From Anaerobaca sp035448545 (GTDB lineage Bacteria > Planctomycetota > Phycisphaerae > Sedimentisphaerales > Anaerobacaceae), in contig DAOTJE010000001.1 of assembly GCA_035448545.1 (NCBI GenBank), positions 186,001-250,000 on the forward strand: 64,000 bases of DNA, written 5' to 3'. Positions 46,943 to 55,379 of the stretch are shown one piece after another. Both the position numbers and the translations under genes were made by a program. The notes beneath the pieces were generated by a model. That model was not told the DNA's origin, did no database searches, and saw only the letters and a program-made list of their open reading frames with translations. The number at the start of each line of letters is the position of its first letter. The stretch's first letter is position 1.

Positions 46943-46979
46943 GAAAACATCGAGCAGCAAGGCGCTACCCGATGTTTTC
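46943..46979. repeat. 10-bp inverted repeat downstream of secA
   Basis: GAAAACATCG (46943-46952) and CGATGTTTTC (46970-46979) are perfectly complementary with a 17-nt loop. On the + strand no T tract follows; on the - strand TTTTCTTTTT follows, but no - strand gene reads into it. It may protect the secA mRNA end. Confidence 0.45.
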
Positions 46980-47022
46980 CGGAGGGGAGAAAAATTGTAG
47001 TTCTACTTTCTCGTATCAGCAA

Positions 47023-47058
47023 CCATACAAGCCGATTCGGGCATTGTACGGGTTTTTT
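47023..47058 (+). terminator. Rho-independent terminator of the efp-secA unit
   Basis: CCATACAA (47023-47030) pairs with TTGTACGG (47044-47051) with one mismatch, extended inwards by GCC/GGC. Six T residues follow directly (47053-47058). From here to the kinase start (47307) nothing else is recognisable apart from purine-rich stretches. Confidence 0.6.
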
Positions 47059-47306
47059 GTCGCAACGTCCAATAAAGATTACGCGAGACGTTCAAGATAG
47101 TTCGGGATCTGGCGCGAAATTCTCTCCCGCGAATATGGGTGGGAGCGGGCAGGCTGGAAATTCCTCAGCGGGCCGGTTCAAGTCCGCCGGTTTTGTCTCG
47201 ACAATAACAGCGTGGAGGAGGATACTCCAGTCGCCAGAGGAATGCCTTCGGCTGGGCGGTGAGTGCATGGACGGGCCTGGGGGCCCACGAGCAGGTTGTC
47301 TTCAGC

Positions 47307-50300
47307 ATGGATGAGCGGAGGCCGAACGGGGTCGGGGATGGGCACGGATGGTACCGGCCTGTGCTTGCGGGCGTGGGTCTGGCCAGCGCGTGCGTGCTTG
47401 TCTGGTGCGGTCGTTGCCTGCCGGTGGGCGTCGTTGACGGGACCCACGTGCTCTACGTTCCCGCCGTGTTGGCGTGCCTGTGGTTCGGCTGGCGAGGGTT
47501 CGCCGTGGCGGCGGTAGCGGCGGCCTGCGTGGCTACTACGCATTTTACCGGGGGGACGGTGGATGCGGCTATCCCATCGGACGTGCTTCGCTCACTGATC
47601 CTGGTGCTCGTCAGTGCGGTGGTGGCAGGGCTCAAGGAAGGACACCTTCGCGCGCAGCGAGATCTCCGACAGCTTCGCTCCAGACCGAGCAGAGACTGTC
47701 CGATGGAACGGCCGGATGCAGGCGATGCCGCCGGGGCGAGCAAGTGCTTCCCTGCGTTCCGGCCCACGGACGCGGTCCGTATCGATTCCGAGAACAACAC
47801 CGGATGGAACCTGCTGCGCACCCTCATCGACAACCTGCCCGATGCGATCTACGTGAAAGATCGGCAGGGCCGCTTCGTTCTGGGCAATCCGCCGGCCCTT
47901 CGCCAGAAGGGTGTGACCAGCGTCGAGGGGATCGTGGGCAAGACGGATTACGACTTCGATCCGAAGGATGTGGCCGAACGGGCCGCTCGGGACGAGCAGG
48001 AGCTCATGTCCGGCAGCCGACCCATCATGAACCACGAACGATGTGTGCTCGACGCGAGCTGCGGGACAAAGAGCTGGTACCTGACGACGAAGGTGCCGCT
48101 GAGGAACGAGCAGGGGGAAATCATCGGTTTGGTGGGGATCGGGCGGGACATCACCGATCGAAGACGCGCCGAGGAGGCCTATCGGACCCTCGTGGACCAC
48201 TCGCTCCAGGGACTGGTCGTCATCCAGGACGAGCGGATCGTGTTTGCCAACCGGGCCATGAGCCGAATCAGCGGCTACACCGTCGAGGAGATCCTGGCGA
48301 AATCACCGGCAGAAGTGTGGGACTTCATCCACCCCGAAGACCGCCAGCGCGTGGTGGCCAATTATCACGCGCGTCTGGACGGAGAACCCCTTCCGGAGAA
48401 CTACGAGTTCCAGATCGTCCGTAAAGACGGGACGGTCCGTTGGGTGGAGCTGCATGCCTGCCGCATTGAGTACCGAGGCCGTCCCGCGATCCATGCCGCG
48501 TGCGCCGATGTGACCGAGCGTGTGCTGGCTCAGAGAGCCCTCATGCAGAGCGAGTCGCAGACACACGCGCTGCTGGATGCAATCCCTGACCTGATCTTCC
48601 GGCTTGGCCGAGATGGTGTGGTGCGCGATTGCCGGGCGGCGAAACGTCAGGTTCTGTTCTTCCCGCCCGACGAATTAGTTGGCAAGACCGTCGCCGAGGT
48701 GCTTCCGGAGCCGGTCTCGCGGTCACTGACGGAGCTGATCGAGCGGACCCTCGAGACCGGGCAAATCCAGACGCTCGAATACCAGTTGCAGACGCCGATG
48801 GGGATCTGCGATGAAGAATGCAGGCTGGTGGCATGCGGCCCGCACGAAGTGATTGCGATCGTACGCGATATCAGTGTCCGCAAGCGGGCAGAGCATCTGT
48901 CCAGAATCACGCATGATCTGGCCGTGCGGTTGAATACGGTGGGGGAGGTCCGTAAGGGCGCTCGTTTGTGTCTCGAAGCGGCGATCGAGGCCTCGCAGGC
49001 AGACTGCGGCGGGGTCTACCTCGTCGAGGACACCTCCGGCGCGATGAAGCTCCTGACGCACTGTGGCACGTCGGACCGCCTGACGCCGAACGTGCTGAGC
49101 ATAGGCTCCAGTTCAGCCCAGATGCGTCTGCTGGCACAAGGCAAACCGGTCTACTACGGGGCCGATGAGCGACACATGCCACTCAGTCCGGCCCAGAGGA
49201 AGGCGGAGCTCTCCTCGTACGCGGCGCTGCCGATCCGCAACGAACATGCTCTGGTCGGTGTTCTGGTGGTTGCCTCGAACCGCTGCGATGCCGTGCCTCG
49301 ACAGGCGCGTCCGGCACTGGAGACCATTGCAGCGCAGATGGGTACGACCCTTGCCCGGCTGCGCGCCGAAGAGGCGTTGATCGCCTCAGAGCGCAACTAC
49401 CGGGAGATCTTCAACGCGGCGAACGAGGCGATCTTCGTCCAGGACCCCGATGCCGGTACCATCCTCGATGTGAACCGCAGCGGGCTCGACATGTTCGGCT
49501 ATTCCTATGAGGAATTGCAGCGCATGAACGTGGGGGACCTGCGTGCCGAACCGCTGTTCGACCGGGCGGGCACAACGCGAAAATGGTTCACCAAGGCGGT
49601 ACAGGAAGGGCCCCAGGTGGTGGAGTGGTTGTGCCGGAGGAAGGACAGAAGCTGCTTCTGGGCCGAGGTGAATCTGAAGCAGGCCAGAATCGGAGGTTGC
49701 GATCGCATCCTGGCGGTGGCGAGGGACATCAGTGAACGCGTGCAGGCGGCCCGTGCGGCCGAAAACCACCGCGTGGAACTGACCCGTGCCTGGCACGCCA
49801 ATACGCTTGGCGAAATGGCTTCGGGTCTCGCGCACGAACTCAATCAGCCGCTCTGTGCGATCGTCAACTACGCTGGGGGGTGCCTGCGGCTGGCCGGACG
49901 GGAGCCCTTTGACAGGAAGACCCTGTGCGACTCCATCGCGCAGATCGCCGAACAGGCCGAACGGGCGGCCGGCATCATCAAACGCATCCGCGGCTTGGTG
50001 GCGAAACGCGAGCCCCGGCGAACCAGCCTCGATCTGCGCGATGCGTTGAACGAGGCGATGAGCACGGTGGAGACCGAAATCGCCCGGCTCGGGATTACGG
50101 TTGTGCGCGATCTGGCCGAGGACTTGCCCATCGTGCGGGCGGACGCGGTGGGTGTGCAGCAGGTCGTGCTCAACCTTGTGCGGAACGCGATGGACGCGAT
50201 GAGCGGCAACCGGGTTCCGCTGCGGAGGCTGACCCTCTCGGCACGCGCCGTCAAGAATGGCGAGGAAGTCGAGGTGGCGGTCGCCGACACCGGCCAAGGG

Positions 50301-50522
50301 CTTTCGTCGCAGTTGATTGAGCGGGTCTTTGATTCCTTTTTCACCACAAAGAACAAGGGATTGGGTATTGGTTTGTCCTTGAGCCGACGGATTATCGAAG
50401 CCCACGGCGGTCGGCTGTGGGTCCGGTCGGACCCGGGCTCAGGAGCCGTTTTCCGATTTACGTTACCGGCGGAAGGAGTTGAGCATGAGCAGCGCGAAGC
50501 CCACGGTGTTTGTCGTCGATGA
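47307..50522 (+). CDS. Membrane sensor histidine kinase with multiple PAS and a GAF domain
   Basis: 1071 aa from the ATG at 47307; a GTG at 47259 is possible. Two to four N-terminal membrane helices (about 15-100) come first. They are followed by PAS domains beginning near DNLPDAIYVKDRQGRFV, VDHSLQGLVVIQDERIVF and LLDAIPDLIFRLGRDG, then a GAF domain (LNTVGEVRKGARLCLEAAI), then another PAS (NYREIFNAANEAIFV). The kinase core has the H-box LAHELNQPLCAIVNY (His843), N-box LNLVRNAMDAM, DTGQGLS and GLGIGLSLSRRI. The type is FixL/NtrB-like. It overlaps the FixJ-like regulator by 38 nt, its obvious partner. The signal is unknown. Confidence 0.9.
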   Translation: MDERRPNGVGDGHGWYRPVLAGVGLASACVLVWCGRCLPVGVVDGTHVLYVPAVLACLWFGWRGFAVAAVAAACVATTHFTGGTVDAAIPSDVLRSLILVLVSAVVAGLKEGHLRAQRDLRQLRSRPSRDCPMERPDAGDAAGASKCFPAFRPTDAVRIDSENNTGWNLLRTLIDNLPDAIYVKDRQGRFVLGNPPALRQKGVTSVEGIVGKTDYDFDPKDVAERAARDEQELMSGSRPIMNHERCVLDASCGTKSWYLTTKVPLRNEQGEIIGLVGIGRDITDRRRAEEAYRTLVDHSLQGLVVIQDERIVFANRAMSRISGYTVEEILAKSPAEVWDFIHPEDRQRVVANYHARLDGEPLPENYEFQIVRKDGTVRWVELHACRIEYRGRPAIHAACADVTERVLAQRALMQSESQTHALLDAIPDLIFRLGRDGVVRDCRAAKRQVLFFPPDELVGKTVAEVLPEPVSRSLTELIERTLETGQIQTLEYQLQTPMGICDEECRLVACGPHEVIAIVRDISVRKRAEHLSRITHDLAVRLNTVGEVRKGARLCLEAAIEASQADCGGVYLVEDTSGAMKLLTHCGTSDRLTPNVLSIGSSSAQMRLLAQGKPVYYGADERHMPLSPAQRKAELSSYAALPIRNEHALVGVLVVASNRCDAVPRQARPALETIAAQMGTTLARLRAEEALIASERNYREIFNAANEAIFVQDPDAGTILDVNRSGLDMFGYSYEELQRMNVGDLRAEPLFDRAGTTRKWFTKAVQEGPQVVEWLCRRKDRSCFWAEVNLKQARIGGCDRILAVARDISERVQAARAAENHRVELTRAWHANTLGEMASGLAHELNQPLCAIVNYAGGCLRLAGREPFDRKTLCDSIAQIAEQAERAAGIIKRIRGLVAKREPRRTSLDLRDALNEAMSTVETEIARLGITVVRDLAEDLPIVRADAVGVQQVVLNLVRNAMDAMSGNRVPLRRLTLSARAVKNGEEVEVAVADTGQGLSSQLIERVFDSFFTTKNKGLGIGLSLSRRIIEAHGGRLWVRSDPGSGAVFRFTLPAEGVEHEQREAHGVCRR

Positions 50523-51135
50523 TGACGAGGCAATCTGTCGATCTCTGTGCCTTCTGATCGAGGATATCGGTCTGAACGTCCAGACGTTCAGCGGGGCACG
50601 AGAATTCCTGGCCCAGTACGAACCATCGCAGCCGGGCTGCCTGGTCCTGGATGTGCGGATGTCGGGAATGAGCGGCCTGGAACTGCAGGCGAAGCTCCGG
50701 GAGTTGAACATGGAGATTCCGATCGTCATCATCACCGGCCACGGCGACGTCCCCATGGCAGTGGAAGCCATGAAGGCCGGCGCGATGGACTTCATCGAGA
50801 AACCCTTCCGCGACCAGGTATTGCTCGACAGCATTCAGAGGGCGGTGGAACTGGATCGGCGCATCCGCGCCGCCAGGCAGCGGTCGGAGAGCTTTCAGTC
50901 GCGGATGGAGGATCTGACCCGTCGGGAGCGTCAGGTGATGGACCTGTTGGTCCTGGGCAAATCGAACAAGGCGATCGCCTTCGAACTCGGCATCAGCCCC
51001 AAGACGGTCGATTTTCACCGAACGAATGTATTATCCAAGACCGCCGCCTCCTCTGTGGTGGAACTGGTCCGATTGGCTCACGAGGCGAGCGGGACCAGGG
51101 AAAAGGCTGGGATTGCCCGGAAAACGGATTGGTAG
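50485..51135 (+). CDS. FixJ/NarL-type response regulator with LuxR HTH
   Basis: 216 aa. The receiver domain has the acidic cluster FVVDDDEA, phosphoacceptor Asp56 in VLDVRMSGMSG, TGHGD and EKPF, the FixJ subgroup pattern. The LuxR-type helix-turn-helix (about 135-195) reads LTRRERQVMDLLVLGKSNKAIAFELGISPKTVDFHR. It would bind DNA when phosphorylated by the kinase encoded just upstream. The ATG at 50485 lies inside the 3' end of the kinase gene with GGAAGGAG upstream. Confidence 0.92.
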   Translation: MSSAKPTVFVVDDDEAICRSLCLLIEDIGLNVQTFSGAREFLAQYEPSQPGCLVLDVRMSGMSGLELQAKLRELNMEIPIVIITGHGDVPMAVEAMKAGAMDFIEKPFRDQVLLDSIQRAVELDRRIRAARQRSESFQSRMEDLTRRERQVMDLLVLGKSNKAIAFELGISPKTVDFHRTNVLSKTAASSVVELVRLAHEASGTREKAGIARKTDW

Positions 51136-51268
51136 AAGGCTTGGCCGACCAGGCAATCTCAGAACGCTCCGGCCGACTTTCCCGTTCATTGGGTCTCGGA
51201 TTGAGCCGATTCTGTACAGTGATGGGTGCAGGCATTGGGTCACAAGATGATGGTGAGGAGTTGTCTGT

Positions 51269-51715
51269 ATGAGTTCCATGGGGGCGAGAGAGACGTTGCA
51301 GTGTGCCAAGCCCATACTGCTGATCGAGAGTCCCGAGGCCCGCTCGCCGACTGTGAAGGAGGCGATGGACGAGTTGGGAATGACCCGTCAGGTGGTGCAG
51401 GTTCACGACACCCAAGAGGCACTGAAGCGTCTGGCCGCAGGGCAGGCTCTGGAGCCGGCGGTCATTGTTTTCGACGGCCTTGCCGGGGGACGCGACGTTC
51501 TGGAGTTCCTCCGGGTGCTTAAGTCCGACCAGAATCTTAAGACGATCCCTGTGATTGTGGTGGCCCCTTCGGGAGATGGACAGATCGTCAACGAGAGTTT
51601 TGCACTGGGGGTGGCGGGGTATATGGTCAAATCGCCGGCCCGTGATCGGTTCGTGGAAGCCGTCCGAGCGATCGGGCAGTACTGGACGCTCAGCGAGGTC
51701 CCGCTGTGCGCATGA
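51269..51715 (+). CDS. Degenerate receiver-domain protein
   Basis: 148 aa. A CheY-like fold with Asp69 in IVFDGLAGG and a Lys in YMVKSP, but the N-terminal acidic Asp pair is replaced (LLIESPEARS), so Mg binding and phosphorylation may be impaired. The end YWTLSEVPLC matches the receiver at 20.3 kb (YWTLSELP), marking the two as paralogues. GAGGAG lies 8 nt before the ATG. It follows the kinase/FixJ pair by 133 nt, so it may modulate that system; this is inference. Confidence 0.8.
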   Translation: MSSMGARETLQCAKPILLIESPEARSPTVKEAMDELGMTRQVVQVHDTQEALKRLAAGQALEPAVIVFDGLAGGRDVLEFLRVLKSDQNLKTIPVIVVAPSGDGQIVNESFALGVAGYMVKSPARDRFVEAVRAIGQYWTLSEVPLCA

Positions 51716-51750
51716 GAGAGGGACGAGCGCCGTGGCGAGCGAGGCAAACC

Positions 51751-51996
51751 TCAGAACCGCCTCTTCAGCCACCGTAATCGAAATACGTCGCGGATGCGCT
51801 CACTGAAACGCACGCCCATCCGTTGCGTGGCTGTCGGGAAGTCGTACTTCCTGAGGTCCTCCGGTCCGACGCGAGGAGGTTCATGCCGAAACAGCGCAGC
51901 AATAGCCGCAGCAAGGCGGCCGATCCGCCACGGGCGGACGGACCGCTTGGCGGGTCTGCCGGTTCCGGGTCGAAACCCCAGCACGTTGGGGGCCAT
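51751..51996 (-). CDS. Small hypothetical protein coupled to the preceding gene
   Basis: 81 aa, basic, with no signal peptide or membrane helix. The C-terminus is rich in Arg (GVRFSERIRDVFRLRWLKRRF). It is called real because its start is locked to the stop of the upstream gene (TGATG, with an in-frame GTG one codon earlier), a typical translational coupling. No family is recognised. Confidence 0.5.
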   Translation of the reverse strand: MAPNVLGFRPGTGRPAKRSVRPWRIGRLAAAIAALFRHEPPRVGPEDLRKYDFPTATQRMGVRFSERIRDVFRLRWLKRRF

Positions 51997-52577
51997 CACC
52001 TCTGCACCGCCCGCTGGAGTGAAAGGAGCAGCTCATCGCCGGTGCGGCTGACAGCCTCACTGACGCCGAAGAGCTGGTGCCGTTCGAGAACCTCCGGCGC
52101 GTCACGATAGTACCGCTCGACGGCCCCGGTTCCCCCTTCGGCCGCGCCCGCAGTCCGGTAGGCGCGCGCCAGCAGCCATGCGCTGATCTCTTCTTCATAT
52201 TCCGCCGGATAGATCAGGGCCACTGCGAATTTGTCATCGGCGTACCGAGCCATGTGCACCTTGGCCCGGCAGGGGGGCGCGGCGGCAACCGCCGCACCGA
52301 CCAGACGCTTGAAATCGCTTGTCGCCTGCTCCTGCGTCGTGGAGAAGAAGAGCATTCCAGACTCCAACTGAAACATCTGGGCGGGGACACCTCTGATCTC
52401 CAGTCGGCCGTCCGGGTAAGCCCGGTGGATCTTGTAGACCTTGCCATCACGATAGCGTTCGCTTTCGAGCAGCTCGGCCACTTCCTCGGCTGTAAACCCG
52501 ACCCCGGCCTGGTCGCCGAAATCGAAGATGTACAGCCCTGTGTACCTCTCGGGTTTCTCAAGTTCTGGCAGTTTCAT
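51996..52577 (-). CDS. Hypothetical protein, function unknown
   Basis: 193 aa, no signal peptide, no membrane helix. It has a regular soluble composition with conserved-looking segments (GLYIFDFGDQAGVGFTAEEVAELLES, GRLEIRGVPAQMF). I recognise no catalytic motif. Its ATG at 52577 lacks a Shine-Dalgarno, and a TATAAT lies 8 nt upstream. The coupled small gene downstream suggests the two products work together. Confidence 0.65.
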   Translation of the reverse strand: MKLPELEKPERYTGLYIFDFGDQAGVGFTAEEVAELLESERYRDGKVYKIHRAYPDGRLEIRGVPAQMFQLESGMLFFSTTQEQATSDFKRLVGAAVAAAPPCRAKVHMARYADDKFAVALIYPAEYEEEISAWLLARAYRTAGAAEGGTGAVERYYRDAPEVLERHQLFGVSEAVSRTGDELLLSLQRAVQR

Positions 52578-52585
52578 AATCAGTG

Positions 52586-52591
52586 ATTATA
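52586..52591 (-). promoter_or_regulatory. -10 box TATAAT upstream of the hypothetical pair (leaderless)
   Basis: Perfect TATAAT on the - strand ending 8 nt before the ATG at 52577. No ribosome site lies between, and the -35 is poor. Confidence 0.45.
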
Positions 52592-52718
52592 TGAGGCCAC
52601 AGAGATTCTTGCACGAACTTTCCTGGCCCCACCACCCGGTCACGGACTGCGGATTGCCGATTTCGGATTCGCAGCCAGAAGCGAATCTGCTGTCCGAAAC
52701 CTGAGCCCCGGGCGATCT

Positions 52719-53315
52719 TCAACGGTAGCGGATCGGCTTTCGACTTGCAGGTTTCCGGATTTGCTCGCTGGGCGGCGGCGGGCCCGGTTGGAGCGGGTCC
52801 TTTCTTGCCGGCCCGACCTGTTCAGGCGCGGCCGGAGAGGATTCCGCTACGCTTCCTGGCACGACAGGCTCGGATTCGTTTGCTGCCGGTGTCCGTTCGC
52901 GGATCGCGGGACCCGGCGCCGGGTCGCTCTGGGGAGCGGGTGCGAGCGGGGTTTCGGTCTGCCCAATCTGATCCTGCTGCCTGTAATAGCGCGGGATGTG
53001 CGGGCTGTAATACTCCTGGTACGGGTTGGGCGCCACGGCTCCAACCCCGATATCCGTCGGGATCGGCATCTGAATGGGCCGACGGTAGGATGGCCGCGAA
53101 CGCGTACTGACCAGCGGTCCATATACATAGGGGTTTGTCTGGACATACGTGTAGGTGTTCGGACCGTAGTACAGCCATCCCCCGGGCCGATACCGGTGAA
53201 TCACAATCACGCCGGGCCCATAGTAGTTGTACTGTGCCTGGGCGGTTGTAGCGATCAGCATCGAGGCGAGCCATAAACCCAGACCCACACGCTGCGACAG
53301 TGTTCTTGACACCAT
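52719..53315 (-). CDS. Secreted Tyr/Pro-rich protein, function unknown
   Basis: 198 aa. A signal peptide (residues 1 to about 27, ending TTAQA) is followed by a Tyr/Gly/Pro-rich region (YNYYGPGVIVIHRYRPGGWLYYGP) and a Pro/Glu/Ala-rich tail ending in basic residues. Low complexity prevents a family call; it may be an envelope or matrix protein. GGAGG lies 9 nt before the ATG. A short inverted repeat (about 52667-52690) follows the gene without a T tract. Confidence 0.6.
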   Translation of the reverse strand: MVSRTLSQRVGLGLWLASMLIATTAQAQYNYYGPGVIVIHRYRPGGWLYYGPNTYTYVQTNPYVYGPLVSTRSRPSYRRPIQMPIPTDIGVGAVAPNPYQEYYSPHIPRYYRQQDQIGQTETPLAPAPQSDPAPGPAIRERTPAANESEPVVPGSVAESSPAAPEQVGPARKDPLQPGPPPPSEQIRKPASRKPIRYR

Positions 53316-53519
53316 AACAGACCTCCGTGCAGAGATTAACGTTTGGCGCCGACTCCAGTTTTTACGTCGAGCAGACGGGTACGGTGCGATCCATTCACGT
53401 TGTCCTCGCCAGCAGAAGCATGCTATATCCGCCGTCTCGGCCGGTCAAGTCTATCCACGGTCCTTGACGCGTCGGTTCCGGCGCCGGTAGGATCGGGGCG
53501 TTTCGGATGGACGCATGCG

Positions 53520-54413
53520 ATGCGCATTGGACGCACATCACGGGCGGGGGCGGATTCGCCTCGACGCAAAGGGCCAGGGAAGGGCGAGCGCTGGGGGTTC
53601 ACGCTGACCGAACTGCTGGTGGTGATCGCGATTCTGGCGCTGCTGCTGGCGATTCTGCTGCCGATGACGCACCGCGCTCGCAAGCAGGCAGCGGCCATGA
53701 CCTGCCAGTCCAACCTGCGGCAGTGGGGCATCCTGCTCAACACCTACGTCACAGCGAACGACGGGAAGTTCTTCAACGAACTGACATTCGTCGACCGATG
53801 GGCCAAGCCGGAGCCGGCCACCGTCTGGGTCAAGAGCTGGTGGTATATCTTCCTCACAGAGTTCGGCAACTATCGGGATATCTGGCTGTGTCCGATGGCC
53901 AGGACGCCCTCGTCCAATGGCATGACGGGCGCGAGATTCCGAGCGTGGCGGGGTGTGCGGGGGGCCGAACGCCTCCCGGAAGGGGGCTGGGGCGAGGTGG
54001 AGCGGGAGTTTCTGGGCAGCTATGGCGTCAACAGTTGGGTGGGCCTCGGCCGGCAGCCGGACGAAGCCAGGCCCAATTCCGCCTGCTGGACCACGCCCGA
54101 CGTGAAGGAGGCCTCCAACGCGCCGCTCGTCTTCGACTGTTGCCGCTCGATCTACAGCGGGACGCTGGACGGGCCGCCGCCCCATGAGGATGCGGACCCG
54201 CTCTTGTATGAGAGCAGCAACGTCTGCATGGACCGGCACCGGGGCGGAATCCACGCGGTGTTCATGGACTGGTCGGTCCGCAAGGTGGGGCTCAAACAGC
54301 TATGGGCGCTGAAGTGGCATCGAGAGTACGACACGGCCGGACCCTGGACGAAGGCCGGCGGCGTGCGGCCCGACGACTGGCCGCAGTGGATGAAGAGATT
54401 CAAGGACGACTGA
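53520..54413 (+). CDS. Lone prepilin-type protein with a planctomycete-style C-terminus
   Basis: 297 aa. Gly26 is followed by FTLTELLVVIAILALLLAILLP, a textbook class III prepilin signal with Glu at +5, after an unusually long basic leader. The rest has SNLRQWGILLNTYVTANDGKF and a C-terminal DRHRGGIHAVFMDWSVRKVG, the H-x9-DG-like end common to large planctomycete pilin-like families. It stands apart from the gsp operon. The ATG at 53520 is chosen because the longer open frame upstream has no feature. Confidence 0.82.
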   Translation: MRIGRTSRAGADSPRRKGPGKGERWGFTLTELLVVIAILALLLAILLPMTHRARKQAAAMTCQSNLRQWGILLNTYVTANDGKFFNELTFVDRWAKPEPATVWVKSWWYIFLTEFGNYRDIWLCPMARTPSSNGMTGARFRAWRGVRGAERLPEGGWGEVEREFLGSYGVNSWVGLGRQPDEARPNSACWTTPDVKEASNAPLVFDCCRSIYSGTLDGPPPHEDADPLLYESSNVCMDRHRGGIHAVFMDWSVRKVGLKQLWALKWHREYDTAGPWTKAGGVRPDDWPQWMKRFKDD

Positions 54414-54455
54414 CCATTTGCGGGGGCGAACGATTATTCGCCCTTACGGTCTTTG

Positions 54456-55334
54456 TCACCACTCGCCGAAAAACTGGTCGGGGCGGATCATCCCGCCGAT
54501 GCCCACCAGCCAGGAATCACCCGTGAACTGGCCTTCGATCCAGGCGATGAAGTTCTTATTCACCTCGCAATTGGCGCCAAGGCTCAGGCCGAACTGCGAG
54601 TCCTCCTCGACATCGCCGGAGCAACAGATCCGACCTTGGGTCACGCCGTCGAAGACAAACCGCGCGTCCATATCGAGGTCGCCGTCGATGATCTGGAGGA
54701 AGGGGCCGGCCCATACGCTCCAGGCGTCGCCTCGATAGACGGCGGTCAGTCCGATCTGGGTCTGAAGATAGTCGAGCTTCGCGGTACCTGTGGCGATTTC
54801 GCCGGGGTCCTCGGGATTGGCAATCCGGAAATCGCTGTCGTCCGGGTCCAGCCACGTCACCTGGGCCAGGCCGTCGACGCGCCAGGACCCGCACCGATAG
54901 AGTGTCGCGCGGGTGCCCACGCCGGCGCCGAAGCCGAAACTGCCGTCGAAGCCGACTTGGCCACCCCGACCCCCAAGGACGACGCCGGGGCCGGACGCCT
55001 TGATGTCTGCATCGGCATCGGACGCACCCAGACGGACGAACACGTCCCAGTCCCGGCACAGAGCGTATTCGATGCGTGCGAACAGCATGTTGGTCTTCAT
55101 GCCATCGATCATGAATTCCTGGTGATACTTCTCGGACAGTCCGCCGATGATGCTTTCGGTGCAGCTTCCGTCGGCTTCGGCGTCGATCTTCTCGTACGCG
55201 TACTCGATTCCGAAGGCCCATTGTCCCTTCTGCATGACGGGCAACGCCGGTCCCAGCGGGGCGCCCGCCAGAGCCGACGGAACCCCGACGGCCAGGCAGA
55301 TGCAGAGGCTAACGAATGTCGTTCTCGGTCTCAT
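54456..55334 (-). CDS. Outer-membrane beta-barrel-like protein
   Basis: 292 aa. A signal peptide ends at VPSALAG. The rest alternates short hydrophobic and polar strands with many Gly and aromatic residues (GFGAGVGTRATLYRCGSWRVDGLAQVTW, LSLGANCEVNKNFIAWIEGQFTG) and ends in an aromatic residue (Trp), the pattern of outer-membrane barrels. No specific family is recognised. It lies 45 nt downstream of the DUF11 gene on the same strand, with a strong AAGGAG ribosome site, so the two are probably one operon. Confidence 0.65.
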   Translation of the reverse strand: MRPRTTFVSLCICLAVGVPSALAGAPLGPALPVMQKGQWAFGIEYAYEKIDAEADGSCTESIIGGLSEKYHQEFMIDGMKTNMLFARIEYALCRDWDVFVRLGASDADADIKASGPGVVLGGRGGQVGFDGSFGFGAGVGTRATLYRCGSWRVDGLAQVTWLDPDDSDFRIANPEDPGEIATGTAKLDYLQTQIGLTAVYRGDAWSVWAGPFLQIIDGDLDMDARFVFDGVTQGRICCSGDVEEDSQFGLSLGANCEVNKNFIAWIEGQFTGDSWLVGIGGMIRPDQFFGEW

Positions 55335-55379
55335 TCCAAGCTCCTTTCATTACGAAGCGGGATTTCTGCGGACGCCGTA

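Noticed and set aside
46943..46979. Inverted repeat as the secA terminator
   Set aside because: No T tract follows on the + strand; the hairpin at 47023-47058 with six T residues is the better candidate.
47160..47200. GGTTCAAGTCC, a tRNA T-loop-like string
   Set aside because: The surrounding T-stem has a mismatch, no matching acceptor strand lies about 70 nt upstream, and no anticodon arm can be folded. Chance similarity or at most a tRNA remnant.
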